DNA from: an uncultured Collinsella sp.
Lineage (GTDB): Bacteria; Actinomycetota; Coriobacteriia; Coriobacteriales; Coriobacteriaceae
Direction: 5' to 3'
Assembly: GCA_900547505.1 (NCBI GenBank)
Contig: URGY01000008.1
Location: forward strand, 1-20,134
Length of the DNA stretch: 20,134 bases
The notes beneath the pieces were generated by a model. The model searched no databases. It worked only from the letters and a program-made list of their open reading frames with translations, and was not told the origin of the DNA. Shown here piece by piece: positions 14,386-20,134 of this stretch. A program made the translations under genes and the position numbers. Numbering within the stretch: the first letter of the stretch is position 1; each line of letters begins with the position of its first letter.

Positions 14386-15457
14386 TGAGTATGTGATCCC
14401 GGAGCACTACGAGGATCTCACTCCTGCTCCGCAGCTCGACCAGAAGACCCTCAACAAGATGGCTTGGCGCTCCTGCTTCCTGCAGGCATCGTTCAACTAC
14501 GAGCGCATGCAGGCCGCTGGCTGGCTTTACTCCATCATCCCCGGTCTGGAGAAGATCCACACCAACAAGAACGACCTCGCGGCTTCCATGAGCCACAACC
14601 TGGAGTTCTTCAACACCCACCCGTTCCTCGTCACCTTTGTTATGGGTATCGTGCTTTCGCTCGAGCAGAACAAGGTTGACATCCCCACGATCCGCGCCGT
14701 CCGCGTCGCCGCAATGGGCCCGCTCGGTGGTATCGGTGACGCCCTGTTCTGGCTGACGCTCGTGCCTATCACGGCCGGCATCACCTCCAACATGGCCATC
14801 AACGGCAACGCCGCTGCGCCGATTATCTTCCTGGTGATCTTCAACGTCGTCCAGTTCGCTCTGCGCTTCTGGCTCATGAACTGGTCCTACAAGCTTGGCA
14901 CCAGCGCTATTGACGCTCTGACTGCCAACATGCAGGCCTTCACGCGTGCCGCTTCCATCATGGGCGTCTTCGTCGTCGGTTGCCTGGTCGTCACCATGGG
15001 TGGCACCCAGATCAACCTCCAGATCCCCAACGGCACCACCCGTGGCCTCTCCGCTACTACCGTGATCGTCTCCGAGAAGGAGGCCGAGAACTTCACCGGT
15101 ATGGAGGGCATCGATACCGAGACCGCTGAGGCCGGTACCATCGCCATGACCGATGAGGACGGCAACGCCCTTACCGCTTCCGATGCCGACGGCAACGCTG
15201 TCGAGTGCGGCGTCACCGATCTGGGCAACGGCATGGAGTCCGTTACCTACGGCACCGTCACCGAGGATCCGGTCAACTTCTCTGTTGCCGACACCCTCAA
15301 CACCATCGTCCCGAAGCTCGTCCCGCTTATGCTTACGCTGCTGCTTTACTACATGTTCGCTAAGCACAGCTGGACCCCGACCAAGGGCATTCTGCTGCTC
15401 TTCGTCCTGGGCATCCTGGGCGCTGGCCCGCTTGGTCTCTGGCCGAGCATCTGGTAA
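14375..15457 (+). CDS. PTS system mannose-family EIID component with an acidic insertion
   Basis: 360 residues, where IID proteins are usually about 270-300. The core matches the family: MAWRSCFLQASFNYERMQAA, then FFNTHPFLVTFVMGIVLSLE, AMGPLGGIGDALFWLT, and NTIVPKLVPLMLTLLLYYM near the end. Residues about 222-296 are an extra acidic, Thr/Gly/Asp-rich segment with two DGNA units (TDEDGNALT, DADGNAVE), placed between a strand ending IPNG and the NFSVADTL stretch. Start ATG 14375 has GGAGGTGA (14359-14366) upstream within IIC. IID is the partner of IIC in sugar transport. Confidence 0.95.
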   Translation: MASNEYVIPEHYEDLTPAPQLDQKTLNKMAWRSCFLQASFNYERMQAAGWLYSIIPGLEKIHTNKNDLAASMSHNLEFFNTHPFLVTFVMGIVLSLEQNKVDIPTIRAVRVAAMGPLGGIGDALFWLTLVPITAGITSNMAINGNAAAPIIFLVIFNVVQFALRFWLMNWSYKLGTSAIDALTANMQAFTRAASIMGVFVVGCLVVTMGGTQINLQIPNGTTRGLSATTVIVSEKEAENFTGMEGIDTETAEAGTIAMTDEDGNALTASDADGNAVECGVTDLGNGMESVTYGTVTEDPVNFSVADTLNTIVPKLVPLMLTLLLYYMFAKHSWTPTKGILLLFVLGILGAGPLGLWPSIW

Positions 15458-15470
15458 GGCTCTAGCTTGA

Positions 15471-15499
15471 GGGGTGTGTCCCTACGCGGCTCACACCCC
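15471..15499 (+). terminator. First hairpin after the PTS operon
   Basis: GGGGTGTG (15471-15478) pairs with CACACCCC (15492-15499) around a 13-nt loop. There is no T-tract; it probably protects the 3' end or assists the next terminator. Confidence 0.5.
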
Positions 15500-15523
15500 G
15501 ACCCCTTAAGCCATGTGTATGTT

Positions 15524-15563
15524 AAAAGCCGCGTGCTCGAAAGAGCGCGCGGCTTTTGTTTTC
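15524..15563 (+). terminator. Intrinsic terminator of the PTS operon
   Basis: A 15-bp stem (15524-15538 with 15543-15557, one G-T pair) is closed by a GAAA tetraloop. It is flanked by AAAA and followed by TTTTGTTTTC. The A and T flanks on both sides may let it work in both directions. Confidence 0.93.
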
Positions 15564-15604
15564 TTGATGATTCGGGTGTTGCGGACTGATAATGCTTAAC
15601 ACCC
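15564..15604 (+). promoter_or_regulatory. Promoter of the gntR gene with flanking inverted repeat
   Basis: TTGATG (15564-15569) and GATAAT (15588-15593) are 18 nt apart. GGGTGTT (15574-15580) and AACACCC (15598-15604) are exact inverted repeats around the -10. This dyad differs from the TGGT-N4-ACCA operator, so a second regulator or an autoregulatory site may be involved. Confidence 0.5.
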
Positions 15605-15642
15605 TAGGTAGTTAGCCGAATTCGAGCAAAAGGGAGGATAGG

Positions 15643-16374
15643 ATGGCGATCGGAGCGCGTAAGCAACCGCTGTACGATCAGCTGGTCGATATTCTGACCG
15701 AAAAGATTGACCATGAATATCGCGCCGGTGACATGATTCCTTCCGAGCGCGAACTTTCGGAGCGCTATGGTCTCTCGCGCACTACGGTACGCCTGGCTCT
15801 GCAGGAACTGGAGCGTTTAGGACTGGTGGTTCGGCAGCACGGTCGCGGTACCTTTGTGACCGACCGTTCGGCAAAGGCAACCAATCTTATGCAGTCCTAC
15901 AGCTTTACCGAGCAGATGCGCGCGATGGGTCGCGACCCCGAGACCACGATTCTCGAGTTTTGCGAGATGGAGGCCGATAAGAATCTGGCTGAGCATATGG
16001 GATTGCGTATCGGTGATCGCATTTTTAAGCTTAAGCGCCTTCGTTCTGCCGACAACATGCCCATGATGGTCGAACGCAGCTATCTACCGGTTCGTCAATT
16101 TCTGTCCCTAAAGCGACCGCTGCTGGAGTGCAAGCCGCTTTACGATGTGATTGAGCAAGACTTTCAGCAAAAGATACGCGTGGCTGAAGAGGAGTTCTAT
16201 GCGAGCATAGCCCGTCCCACCGACGCCCACCTTTTGGGAATTGTCGAGGGCTCGCCTGTGCTCGATTTGGTCAGGACTACGTATAACGAGTCAAACGAGG
16301 TTGTGGAGTATACACTCTCGGTTGCTCGTGCCGATCAGTTTAAATACAAGGTTTACCACCAGCGTAGCAACTAG
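15643..16374 (+). CDS. GntR family, HutC/UTRA-type transcriptional regulator
   Basis: 243 residues. The N-terminal winged helix runs from KQPLYDQLVDILTEKI through IPSERELSERYGLSRTTVRL to GLVVRQHGRGTFVT (about 8-75). The C-terminal UTRA ligand domain (about 85-240) has RIGDRIFKLKRLRSADNMPM, then VERSYLPVRQF and a final EYTLSVARADQFKYKV. Such proteins are mostly repressors released by a phosphosugar; NagR/YvoA responds to amino-sugar phosphates. Its gene sits between the PTS operon and agaS, each with an identical TGGT-N4-ACCA dyad, so it most likely controls both. GGGAGG precedes ATG 15643. Confidence 0.94.
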   Translation: MAIGARKQPLYDQLVDILTEKIDHEYRAGDMIPSERELSERYGLSRTTVRLALQELERLGLVVRQHGRGTFVTDRSAKATNLMQSYSFTEQMRAMGRDPETTILEFCEMEADKNLAEHMGLRIGDRIFKLKRLRSADNMPMMVERSYLPVRQFLSLKRPLLECKPLYDVIEQDFQQKIRVAEEEFYASIARPTDAHLLGIVEGSPVLDLVRTTYNESNEVVEYTLSVARADQFKYKVYHQRSN

Positions 16375-16413
16375 TTTCCGCATCGTTTCCATATGGTGAT
16401 TCTTTGCATTTAA

Positions 16414-16449
16414 CTGGTTACTACCAGATAACCAACCGAAGTGTATAAT
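16414..16449 (+). promoter_or_regulatory. agaS promoter with GntR operator across the -35
   Basis: TATAAT (16444-16449) is a perfect -10. No canonical -35 is seen; instead CTGGT-TACT-ACCAG (16414-16427) covers that region. The 13 bases 16415-16427 are identical to 12122-12134. Binding there would block polymerase. Confidence 0.72.
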
Positions 16450-16488
16450 TGCACGTCAGAGGATTACTTCTAGAGAGAGGTATTAGAA

Positions 16489-17655
16489 ATGTTCGAGAAG
16501 AGTGTCGAGGAGCTCACCGAGCTCGGCGCCCAGATCACCACGGCCGAGATTGCTCAGCAGCCCGAGCTTTGGCGTGATACGCTCAACATCTATCGCGAGA
16601 ACAAGGAGGCCATCGAGGCCTTCCTGGCCGAGGCTCGTGCTATGGGCGAGGGCCGTCTGTCCGTTGTCTTCACCGGTGCCGGTACGTCCGACTACGTTGG
16701 CGATACCTGCGCCCCGTACCTGCGTCACGCTGGCAACACTGATCTCTACGACTTTAAGCCCATCGCCACGACCGACATCGTGAGCGCTCCGCGCGATTTC
16801 CTGCGCGCTGAGGATCCCACGCTCGTGGTTTCCTTTGCCCGCTCTGGCAACAGCCCCGAGAGCCTTGCCGCCGTTGCCGTTGCCAAGGAGCTCGTCCACA
16901 ACGTCAAGTTCCTCAACATCACCTGCGCTCCCGAGGGCAAGCTCGCCGTTGAGTCTGCCGATGATCCCAACGCGTTGACGCTGCTCATTCCGCGCGCCAA
17001 CGACAAGGGCTTCGCCATGACCGGTTCTTATTCCTGCATGACCCTGCTCTCCACCCTTATTTTCGACACTGCCTCTGACGAGCAGAAGGCCGAGTGGGTC
17101 GAGACCATCGCCAAGATGGGCGAGGAGGTCATCGCTCGTGAGCCTGAGATCGCCGATTACCTGGCTGGCGACTTCAACCGCGTGACCTACTTGGGCTCTG
17201 GCTCCTTCGGTGGCCTTGCCCAGGAGAGCCAGCTCAAGATCCTCGAGCTCGCTCACGGTCTGGTCGCTACTTCCTACGACACCTCCATGGGCTATCGTCA
17301 TGGACCTAAGTCCTTCGTCGACGATAAGACGCTCGTCTTCGTGTTCGTCAACAACGACGCCTACACCCGTCAGTACGACATCGACATCCTCAACGAGATC
17401 GGTGGCGACAAGATCGCTCAGCACACCGTCGCCGTTCAGCAGGAAGGTGCCACCGTCTATGAGGGTGAGTCCTTCACCTTTAAGGGCTACGAGGCGCTTC
17501 CCGAGGGCTACCTTGCTCTGCCGTTCGTGATGTTTGCCCAGGCTATCAGCCTGCTCAACTCCGTGCGCGTGGGCAACACGCCCGATACGCCGAGCCCCAC
17601 CGGCACGGTCAACCGCGTGGTTAAGGGCGTGACGATTCACCCCTTCACCGCTTAA
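16489..17655 (+). CDS. agaS: AgaS-type SIS-domain sugar-phosphate deaminase/isomerase
   Basis: 388 residues, the AgaS length. Two SIS domains are visible. The first has VVFTGAGTSDYVGD (59-72) and SFARSGNSPES (115-125). The second has YLGSGSFGGLAQESQLKILE and then LVATSYDTSMGYRHGPKSFV. AgaS converts galactosamine-6-phosphate to tagatose-6-phosphate and ammonia, after a deacetylase has acted. The PTS upstream, the GntR regulator and the deacetylase downstream fit GalNAc use, for example from mucin O-glycans. The alternative is an isomerase for glucosamine-6-phosphate. GAGAGG precedes ATG 16489, and a strong terminator follows. Confidence 0.92.
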   Translation: MFEKSVEELTELGAQITTAEIAQQPELWRDTLNIYRENKEAIEAFLAEARAMGEGRLSVVFTGAGTSDYVGDTCAPYLRHAGNTDLYDFKPIATTDIVSAPRDFLRAEDPTLVVSFARSGNSPESLAAVAVAKELVHNVKFLNITCAPEGKLAVESADDPNALTLLIPRANDKGFAMTGSYSCMTLLSTLIFDTASDEQKAEWVETIAKMGEEVIAREPEIADYLAGDFNRVTYLGSGSFGGLAQESQLKILELAHGLVATSYDTSMGYRHGPKSFVDDKTLVFVFVNNDAYTRQYDIDILNEIGGDKIAQHTVAVQQEGATVYEGESFTFKGYEALPEGYLALPFVMFAQAISLLNSVRVGNTPDTPSPTGTVNRVVKGVTIHPFTA

Positions 17656-17673
17656 TCGCGTCCCCCTGTAAGG

Positions 17674-17715
17674 GCGCCCGTCCGCTCATAACGGCGGGCG
17701 GGCGCTTTTTGTTTT
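17674..17715 (+). terminator. Intrinsic terminator after agaS
   Basis: GCGCCCGTCCG (17674-17684) pairs with CGGGCGGGCGC (17695-17705), including one G-T pair, around a 10-nt loop. TTTTTGTTTTT follows. The deacetylase gene therefore needs its own promoter or readthrough. Confidence 0.92.
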
Positions 17716-17721
17716 TACATG

Positions 17722-17747
17722 GACCGGGTATAAGTATCACCACGGTC
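17722..17747 (+). promoter_or_regulatory. Possible promoter of the deacetylase gene
   Basis: TATAAG (17729-17734) is the best -10, about 40 nt before the start codon. GACCG (17722-17726) and CGGTC (17743-17747) flank it as a short inverted repeat. No good -35 is present, and the TGGT-N4-ACCA operator is not repeated here. Confidence 0.35.
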
Positions 17748-17773
17748 AACTGCTCTAGAAGCAAGGAGTGCAT

Positions 17774-18943
17774 ATGAGCACGTACGCAATTAAGGCTGAC
17801 AAGTTCTTCTTGCCGGCAGGCCCGCAACTGGGCGGCTATCTTATGGTCGAGGATGGCGTCTTTGGCGCCTGGCAGGCCGACGAGCCCTCTTGCGAGATTA
17901 AGGACTACACGGGATCGTGGATCGCACCGGGTATGGTCGATACTCACATCCATGGCTTCTACAACCACTCAACTACCGATAACGATCCCGAGGGCATCGA
18001 TATCAGCTCGACCGAGCTCGCCCGTCGTGGTACCACCAGCTGGCTGCCCACGACGTTCACCGATGGCGTCGAGCAGATCAAGGACGCCTGCGCCGCTATC
18101 GCTCAGGCGGACGAGGGTCGCGGCCCCGACTTCTGCGGTGCTCGCATTCAGGGCATCTACTTGGAGGGCCCCTTCTTTACCATGAAGCACGTGGGCGCGC
18201 AGAACCCCGCTTATCTTATCGATCCCTCCGAGGAGGTCTTCGATCAGTGGCAGGAGGCTGCGGGTGGTCGTATCGTTAAGAGCGCCATGGCGGCCGAGCG
18301 CGACGGTGCCGCTGCTTATGCGGCTGCTCTGAATGCCAAGGGTGTGGTGACCAGCATCGGTCACTCCGACGCCACCTACGATGAGTGCATCGCCGCCATC
18401 AACGCCGGTGCCAGCTGCTTTACGCATACCTATAACGGTCAGCGCGGGCTGCATCACCGTGAGCCCGGTGTCGTGGGCGCTGCCATGTCCACGCCCGAGA
18501 CCTACGCCGAGATCATCTGTGACGGCAAGCACGTAAACCCTGCCGCCATCAAGGCGCTGCTGCAGGCAAAGGGCTGGCAGCACACGGTGCTCATCACCGA
18601 CTGCCTGGGTTGCGGCGGCATGCCCGAGGGCAGCTACACCAGTGGTGGCATGGACGTCATCATGAAGGACAACCTGTGCTGGCTCGCCGACGGCAAGAGC
18701 ATTGCCGGCTCGGTGCTCACGCTTGCCCAGGGCGTCAAGAACATCGTCGACTGGGGCATCGCCAGCGCCGATATCGCCATTCGCATGGCAACCGAGGTGC
18801 CGGCACGCTCCGCGCACATCGAGGGTAAGTGCGGCAGCATCATGCCGGGTCGCGACGCCGACTTTGTCGTGTTCGACCATGAGCTCACCCTCGTCGAGAC
18901 GTATGTTGGCGGCCAGAGCGTCGGCAACGCCTTTACCGAGTAA
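17774..18943 (+). CDS. nagA: N-acetylglucosamine/galactosamine-6-phosphate deacetylase (NagA/AgaA)
   Basis: 389 residues of the amidohydrolase TIM-barrel family. Metal and catalytic residues are in place: DTHIHG with H58 and H60, YLEGPFF with E131, GHSDATYDE with H197, THTYNGQRG with H218, and ITDCLG with D276. It removes acetate from GlcNAc-6-phosphate or GalNAc-6-phosphate in the cytosol; the neighbours favour GalNAc, for which the name AgaA would apply. ATG 17774 has AAGGAG (17763-17768) 5 nt upstream; GTG at 17768 lies within that site and is unlikely. No tagatose-phosphate kinase or aldolase is in the window. Confidence 0.94.
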   Translation: MSTYAIKADKFFLPAGPQLGGYLMVEDGVFGAWQADEPSCEIKDYTGSWIAPGMVDTHIHGFYNHSTTDNDPEGIDISSTELARRGTTSWLPTTFTDGVEQIKDACAAIAQADEGRGPDFCGARIQGIYLEGPFFTMKHVGAQNPAYLIDPSEEVFDQWQEAAGGRIVKSAMAAERDGAAAYAAALNAKGVVTSIGHSDATYDECIAAINAGASCFTHTYNGQRGLHHREPGVVGAAMSTPETYAEIICDGKHVNPAAIKALLQAKGWQHTVLITDCLGCGGMPEGSYTSGGMDVIMKDNLCWLADGKSIAGSVLTLAQGVKNIVDWGIASADIAIRMATEVPARSAHIEGKCGSIMPGRDADFVVFDHELTLVETYVGGQSVGNAFTE

Positions 18944-18950
18944 CGATAGA

Positions 18951-18987
18951 AAAAGACGGCGGGCCCGAATCTGCTCGGACCCGCCGT
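18951..18987 (-). terminator. Intrinsic terminator for the minus-strand flavodoxin gene
   Basis: ACGGCGGG (18956-18963) pairs with CCCGCCGT (18980-18987), then CCGA with TCGG beyond one mismatch. On the minus strand the stem is followed by a T-run (complement of GAAAAAG, 18949-18955), so it ends flavodoxin transcription. On the plus strand it may also stop the deacetylase transcript, though without a T-tract. Confidence 0.8.
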
Positions 18988-19018
18988 ATGGGTTAAACGC
19001 TCAAAAGCACCTTCACAG

Positions 19019-19603
19019 TTACAGCTTGTTAGCGATCTTCTTTGCCGTGCGCTTGACGCCGGCCACAAGACCTCCCGCAGGATGCTCCTTTTCGTAGGCT
19101 AGACGCTTCTCACGCTTGGCGTACTCTTCGACGATGATGTCGCCATACTCGTCTTCGATCTTGTCGAAGAAGTCGACGGCGCCCTTAATTTCCTCGGCGG
19201 TCGGGTGTCCCTTTTGGACACCGCCGGCGAGCTTGAACGGCCCCCACGTATCAAAGCCGGGGCAGCCGTAGACACCCATAAAGATGGCCTGCCTCATGCG
19301 GCAGATGCCATCGATATCCTTGCCGTACCACTTGTTTTTGCCACCGTAGGTCATAAGGCCAAACACCTTGTCCTGCGGCTGCAGCACGTTCGTGAGCACG
19401 CGTGCCATGTCCTTGTCGATCTCGGAGTAATAAATGCCCGTGGCGACGCCGATCAGATGGTATTCGTGCAGGTCGGGGTACTCGTTTTTACCGAGCGCCT
19501 TGACGTCGAGGGTATCGATCTCGGGGTGTGCCTCGACGATGGCGTCCACGAGCTTTTTCGTATTGCCGTGATGGCGCGAGGCGTAGAGGATGATGGTTCG
19601 CAT
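19019..19603 (-). CDS. Flavodoxin family protein
   Basis: 194 residues. The N-terminus MRTIILYASRHHGNTKKLVD is the FMN phosphate loop pattern (T/S-x-x-GNT). GVATGIYYSEIDKDM and FGLMTYGG give the two flavin-ring loops. The C-terminus after about residue 150 is a charged helix and basic tail (GVKRTAKKIANKL), an extension beyond the flavodoxin core. It is an electron carrier or quinone-type reductase in the cytosol; the partner is unknown. ATG at 19603-19601 has GAAAGG upstream. It is divergent from the truncated epimerase gene; the open frame beyond the ATG is not coding by its composition. Confidence 0.9.
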   Translation of the reverse strand: MRTIILYASRHHGNTKKLVDAIVEAHPEIDTLDVKALGKNEYPDLHEYHLIGVATGIYYSEIDKDMARVLTNVLQPQDKVFGLMTYGGKNKWYGKDIDGICRMRQAIFMGVYGCPGFDTWGPFKLAGGVQKGHPTAEEIKGAVDFFDKIEDEYGDIIVEEYAKREKRLAYEKEHPAGGLVAGVKRTAKKIANKL

Positions 19604-19760
19604 AAGAAGGCCTTTCAGCTGTAATTGCATCAATGTCTGTATGGTACCCCGTTGCATGGCTGGGATACCGGACGTATCGATGAACGTGCGGGTTTGTCCT
19701 TTGGTCAGGGCCGAGACGGGTTCTTGCGAGCAAAAAAGCAGTTGTTCGAAAGGATGGGCA

Positions 19761-20086
19761 ATGGAATACGCTCTCTCCAACGATTCGATTTCTATTAAGG
19801 TGTCCACGGCTGGCGGTTCGTTTACCTCGATCGAGGCTGGAGGTCGCGAGTATCTGTGGCAGGGCGATCCCGCCGTGTGGTCCGGCCAGGCACCGATTTG
19901 CTTCCCGATTTGTGGAGGCTTGCGCGATAACAACGCCATGACGTTTGCCGGGCATCATGTAAAGCTCGCTCGCCATGGGTTTGCGCGCAAACAGGAGTGG
20001 AAGCTGCTGAGCCAGAGCGAGAATGAGCTGGCGATGTGCCTGGCTTCGGAGGATAACGCCGCGCTGCTGAGCGATTATCCGTATCC
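19761..20086 (+). CDS. Aldose 1-epimerase family protein (LacX-like), truncated by adapter
   Basis: 108 complete codons from ATG 19761 (AAAGGA 6 nt upstream), cut where the adapter starts. The mutarotase N-terminal pattern is clear: YLWQGDPAVWSGQAPICFPI, then CGGLRDNN (51-58) and RHGFARKQEW (71-80) with the conserved His72. Family members interconvert the anomers of hexoses or hexose phosphates. The full gene would be about 290 residues, so some 180 are missing. Translation past 20086 gives CLLYTSPSPRD, which is adapter, not protein. Confidence 0.88.
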
Positions 20087-20134
20087 CTGTCTCTTATACA
20101 CATCTCCGAGCCCACGAGACTACGCTGCATCTCG
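20087..20134 (+). other. Nextera/Tn5 sequencing adapter with i7 index (artefact)
   Basis: 20087-20105 is the 19-base Tn5 mosaic end (CTGTCTCTTATACACATCT). 20106-20120 is the read-2 part CCGAGCCCACGAGAC. 20121-20128 (TACGCTGC) is an 8-base index and 20129-20134 (ATCTCG) the start of the flow-cell sequence. This is untrimmed library sequence at the contig end, not genome. Confidence 0.97.

Noticed and set aside
14288..15367. Long minus-strand frame opposite IID, and a similar one opposite agaS (16483-17640).
   Set aside because: Shadows of the real genes; composition is a mirror of the coding strand.
1..20086. CRISPR arrays, tRNA or rRNA genes, prophage, integrase and full insertion sequences.
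   Set aside because: Reading both strands I found no regular spaced repeats, no tRNA-like cloverleaf and no transposase or integrase motifs.
19822..20130. Minus-strand ORF starting MQRSLVGSEMCIRD.
   Set aside because: The first residues are translated Nextera adapter, and the rest lies antisense to the epimerase gene.

Overview
The window looks like chromosomal DNA from a high-GC, gut-type actinobacterium of the Coriobacteriia, most likely Collinsella or a close relative. This rests on codon use rich in GCC/GGC/CTG/CGC, strong AAGGAG-type ribosome sites, and the mix of gene families: long-form HPF, DegV, an NAD-type isocitrate dehydrogenase, and a mannose-family PTS with AgaS and NagA. The genus is an inference, because no rRNA gene is present. 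The last 48 bases are not genomic. They match a Nextera/Tn5 sequencing adapter with an i7 index, so the biological sequence ends at about 20086, inside a truncated aldose-epimerase gene.

Layout. 1-183 is the basic C-terminal tail of a gene entering from the left. 286-2212 holds comF and a lineage-specific protein with a Vsr/DUF559-like C-terminus. 2213-2962 has no convincing gene. It carries a 38-bp terminal inverted-repeat element, a strong GC hairpin, a TATAAT promoter, and about 320 nt whose ends can pair and which contains several hairpins. I read this last part as a structured noncoding RNA, possibly of the raiA-motif family, because comF lies just upstream and raiA/hpf just downstream. 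2963-5916 holds a solute-binding-protein-like lipoprotein, the long-form hibernation factor and a DegV protein, with clear terminators after the first two.

6015-9334 is a tight four-gene cluster: a beta-hydroxyacid-dehydrogenase-family oxidoreductase with an extraordinary His/Cys-rich tail, a small membrane protein, a HEAT-repeat protein and NAD-dependent isocitrate dehydrogenase. 9461-10546 is a membrane-anchored SurA/PrsA-like protein without a visible isomerase domain. 10661-11548 (minus strand) is an autoregulated-looking DUF2975 membrane protein and Xre regulator pair.

11549-12250 is a 700-bp regulatory region with several palindromes. It precedes a mannose-family PTS operon (IIA, YajC-like, IIB, IIC, IID; 12251-15457). 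A HutC-type GntR regulator (15643-16374), an AgaS-type SIS deaminase/isomerase (16489-17655) and a NagA/AgaA-type deacetylase (17774-18943) follow. Together these genes import and phosphorylate an N-acetylated amino sugar (GalNAc is the best guess, from AgaS), deacetylate it, and deaminate/isomerise it toward tagatose-6-phosphate or fructose-6-phosphate. The identical 13-mer at 12122-12134 and 16415-16427, TGGT-N4-ACCA plus G, is the likely GntR operator tying the PTS operon to agaS. The window closes with a minus-strand flavodoxin and the divergent, truncated epimerase gene.
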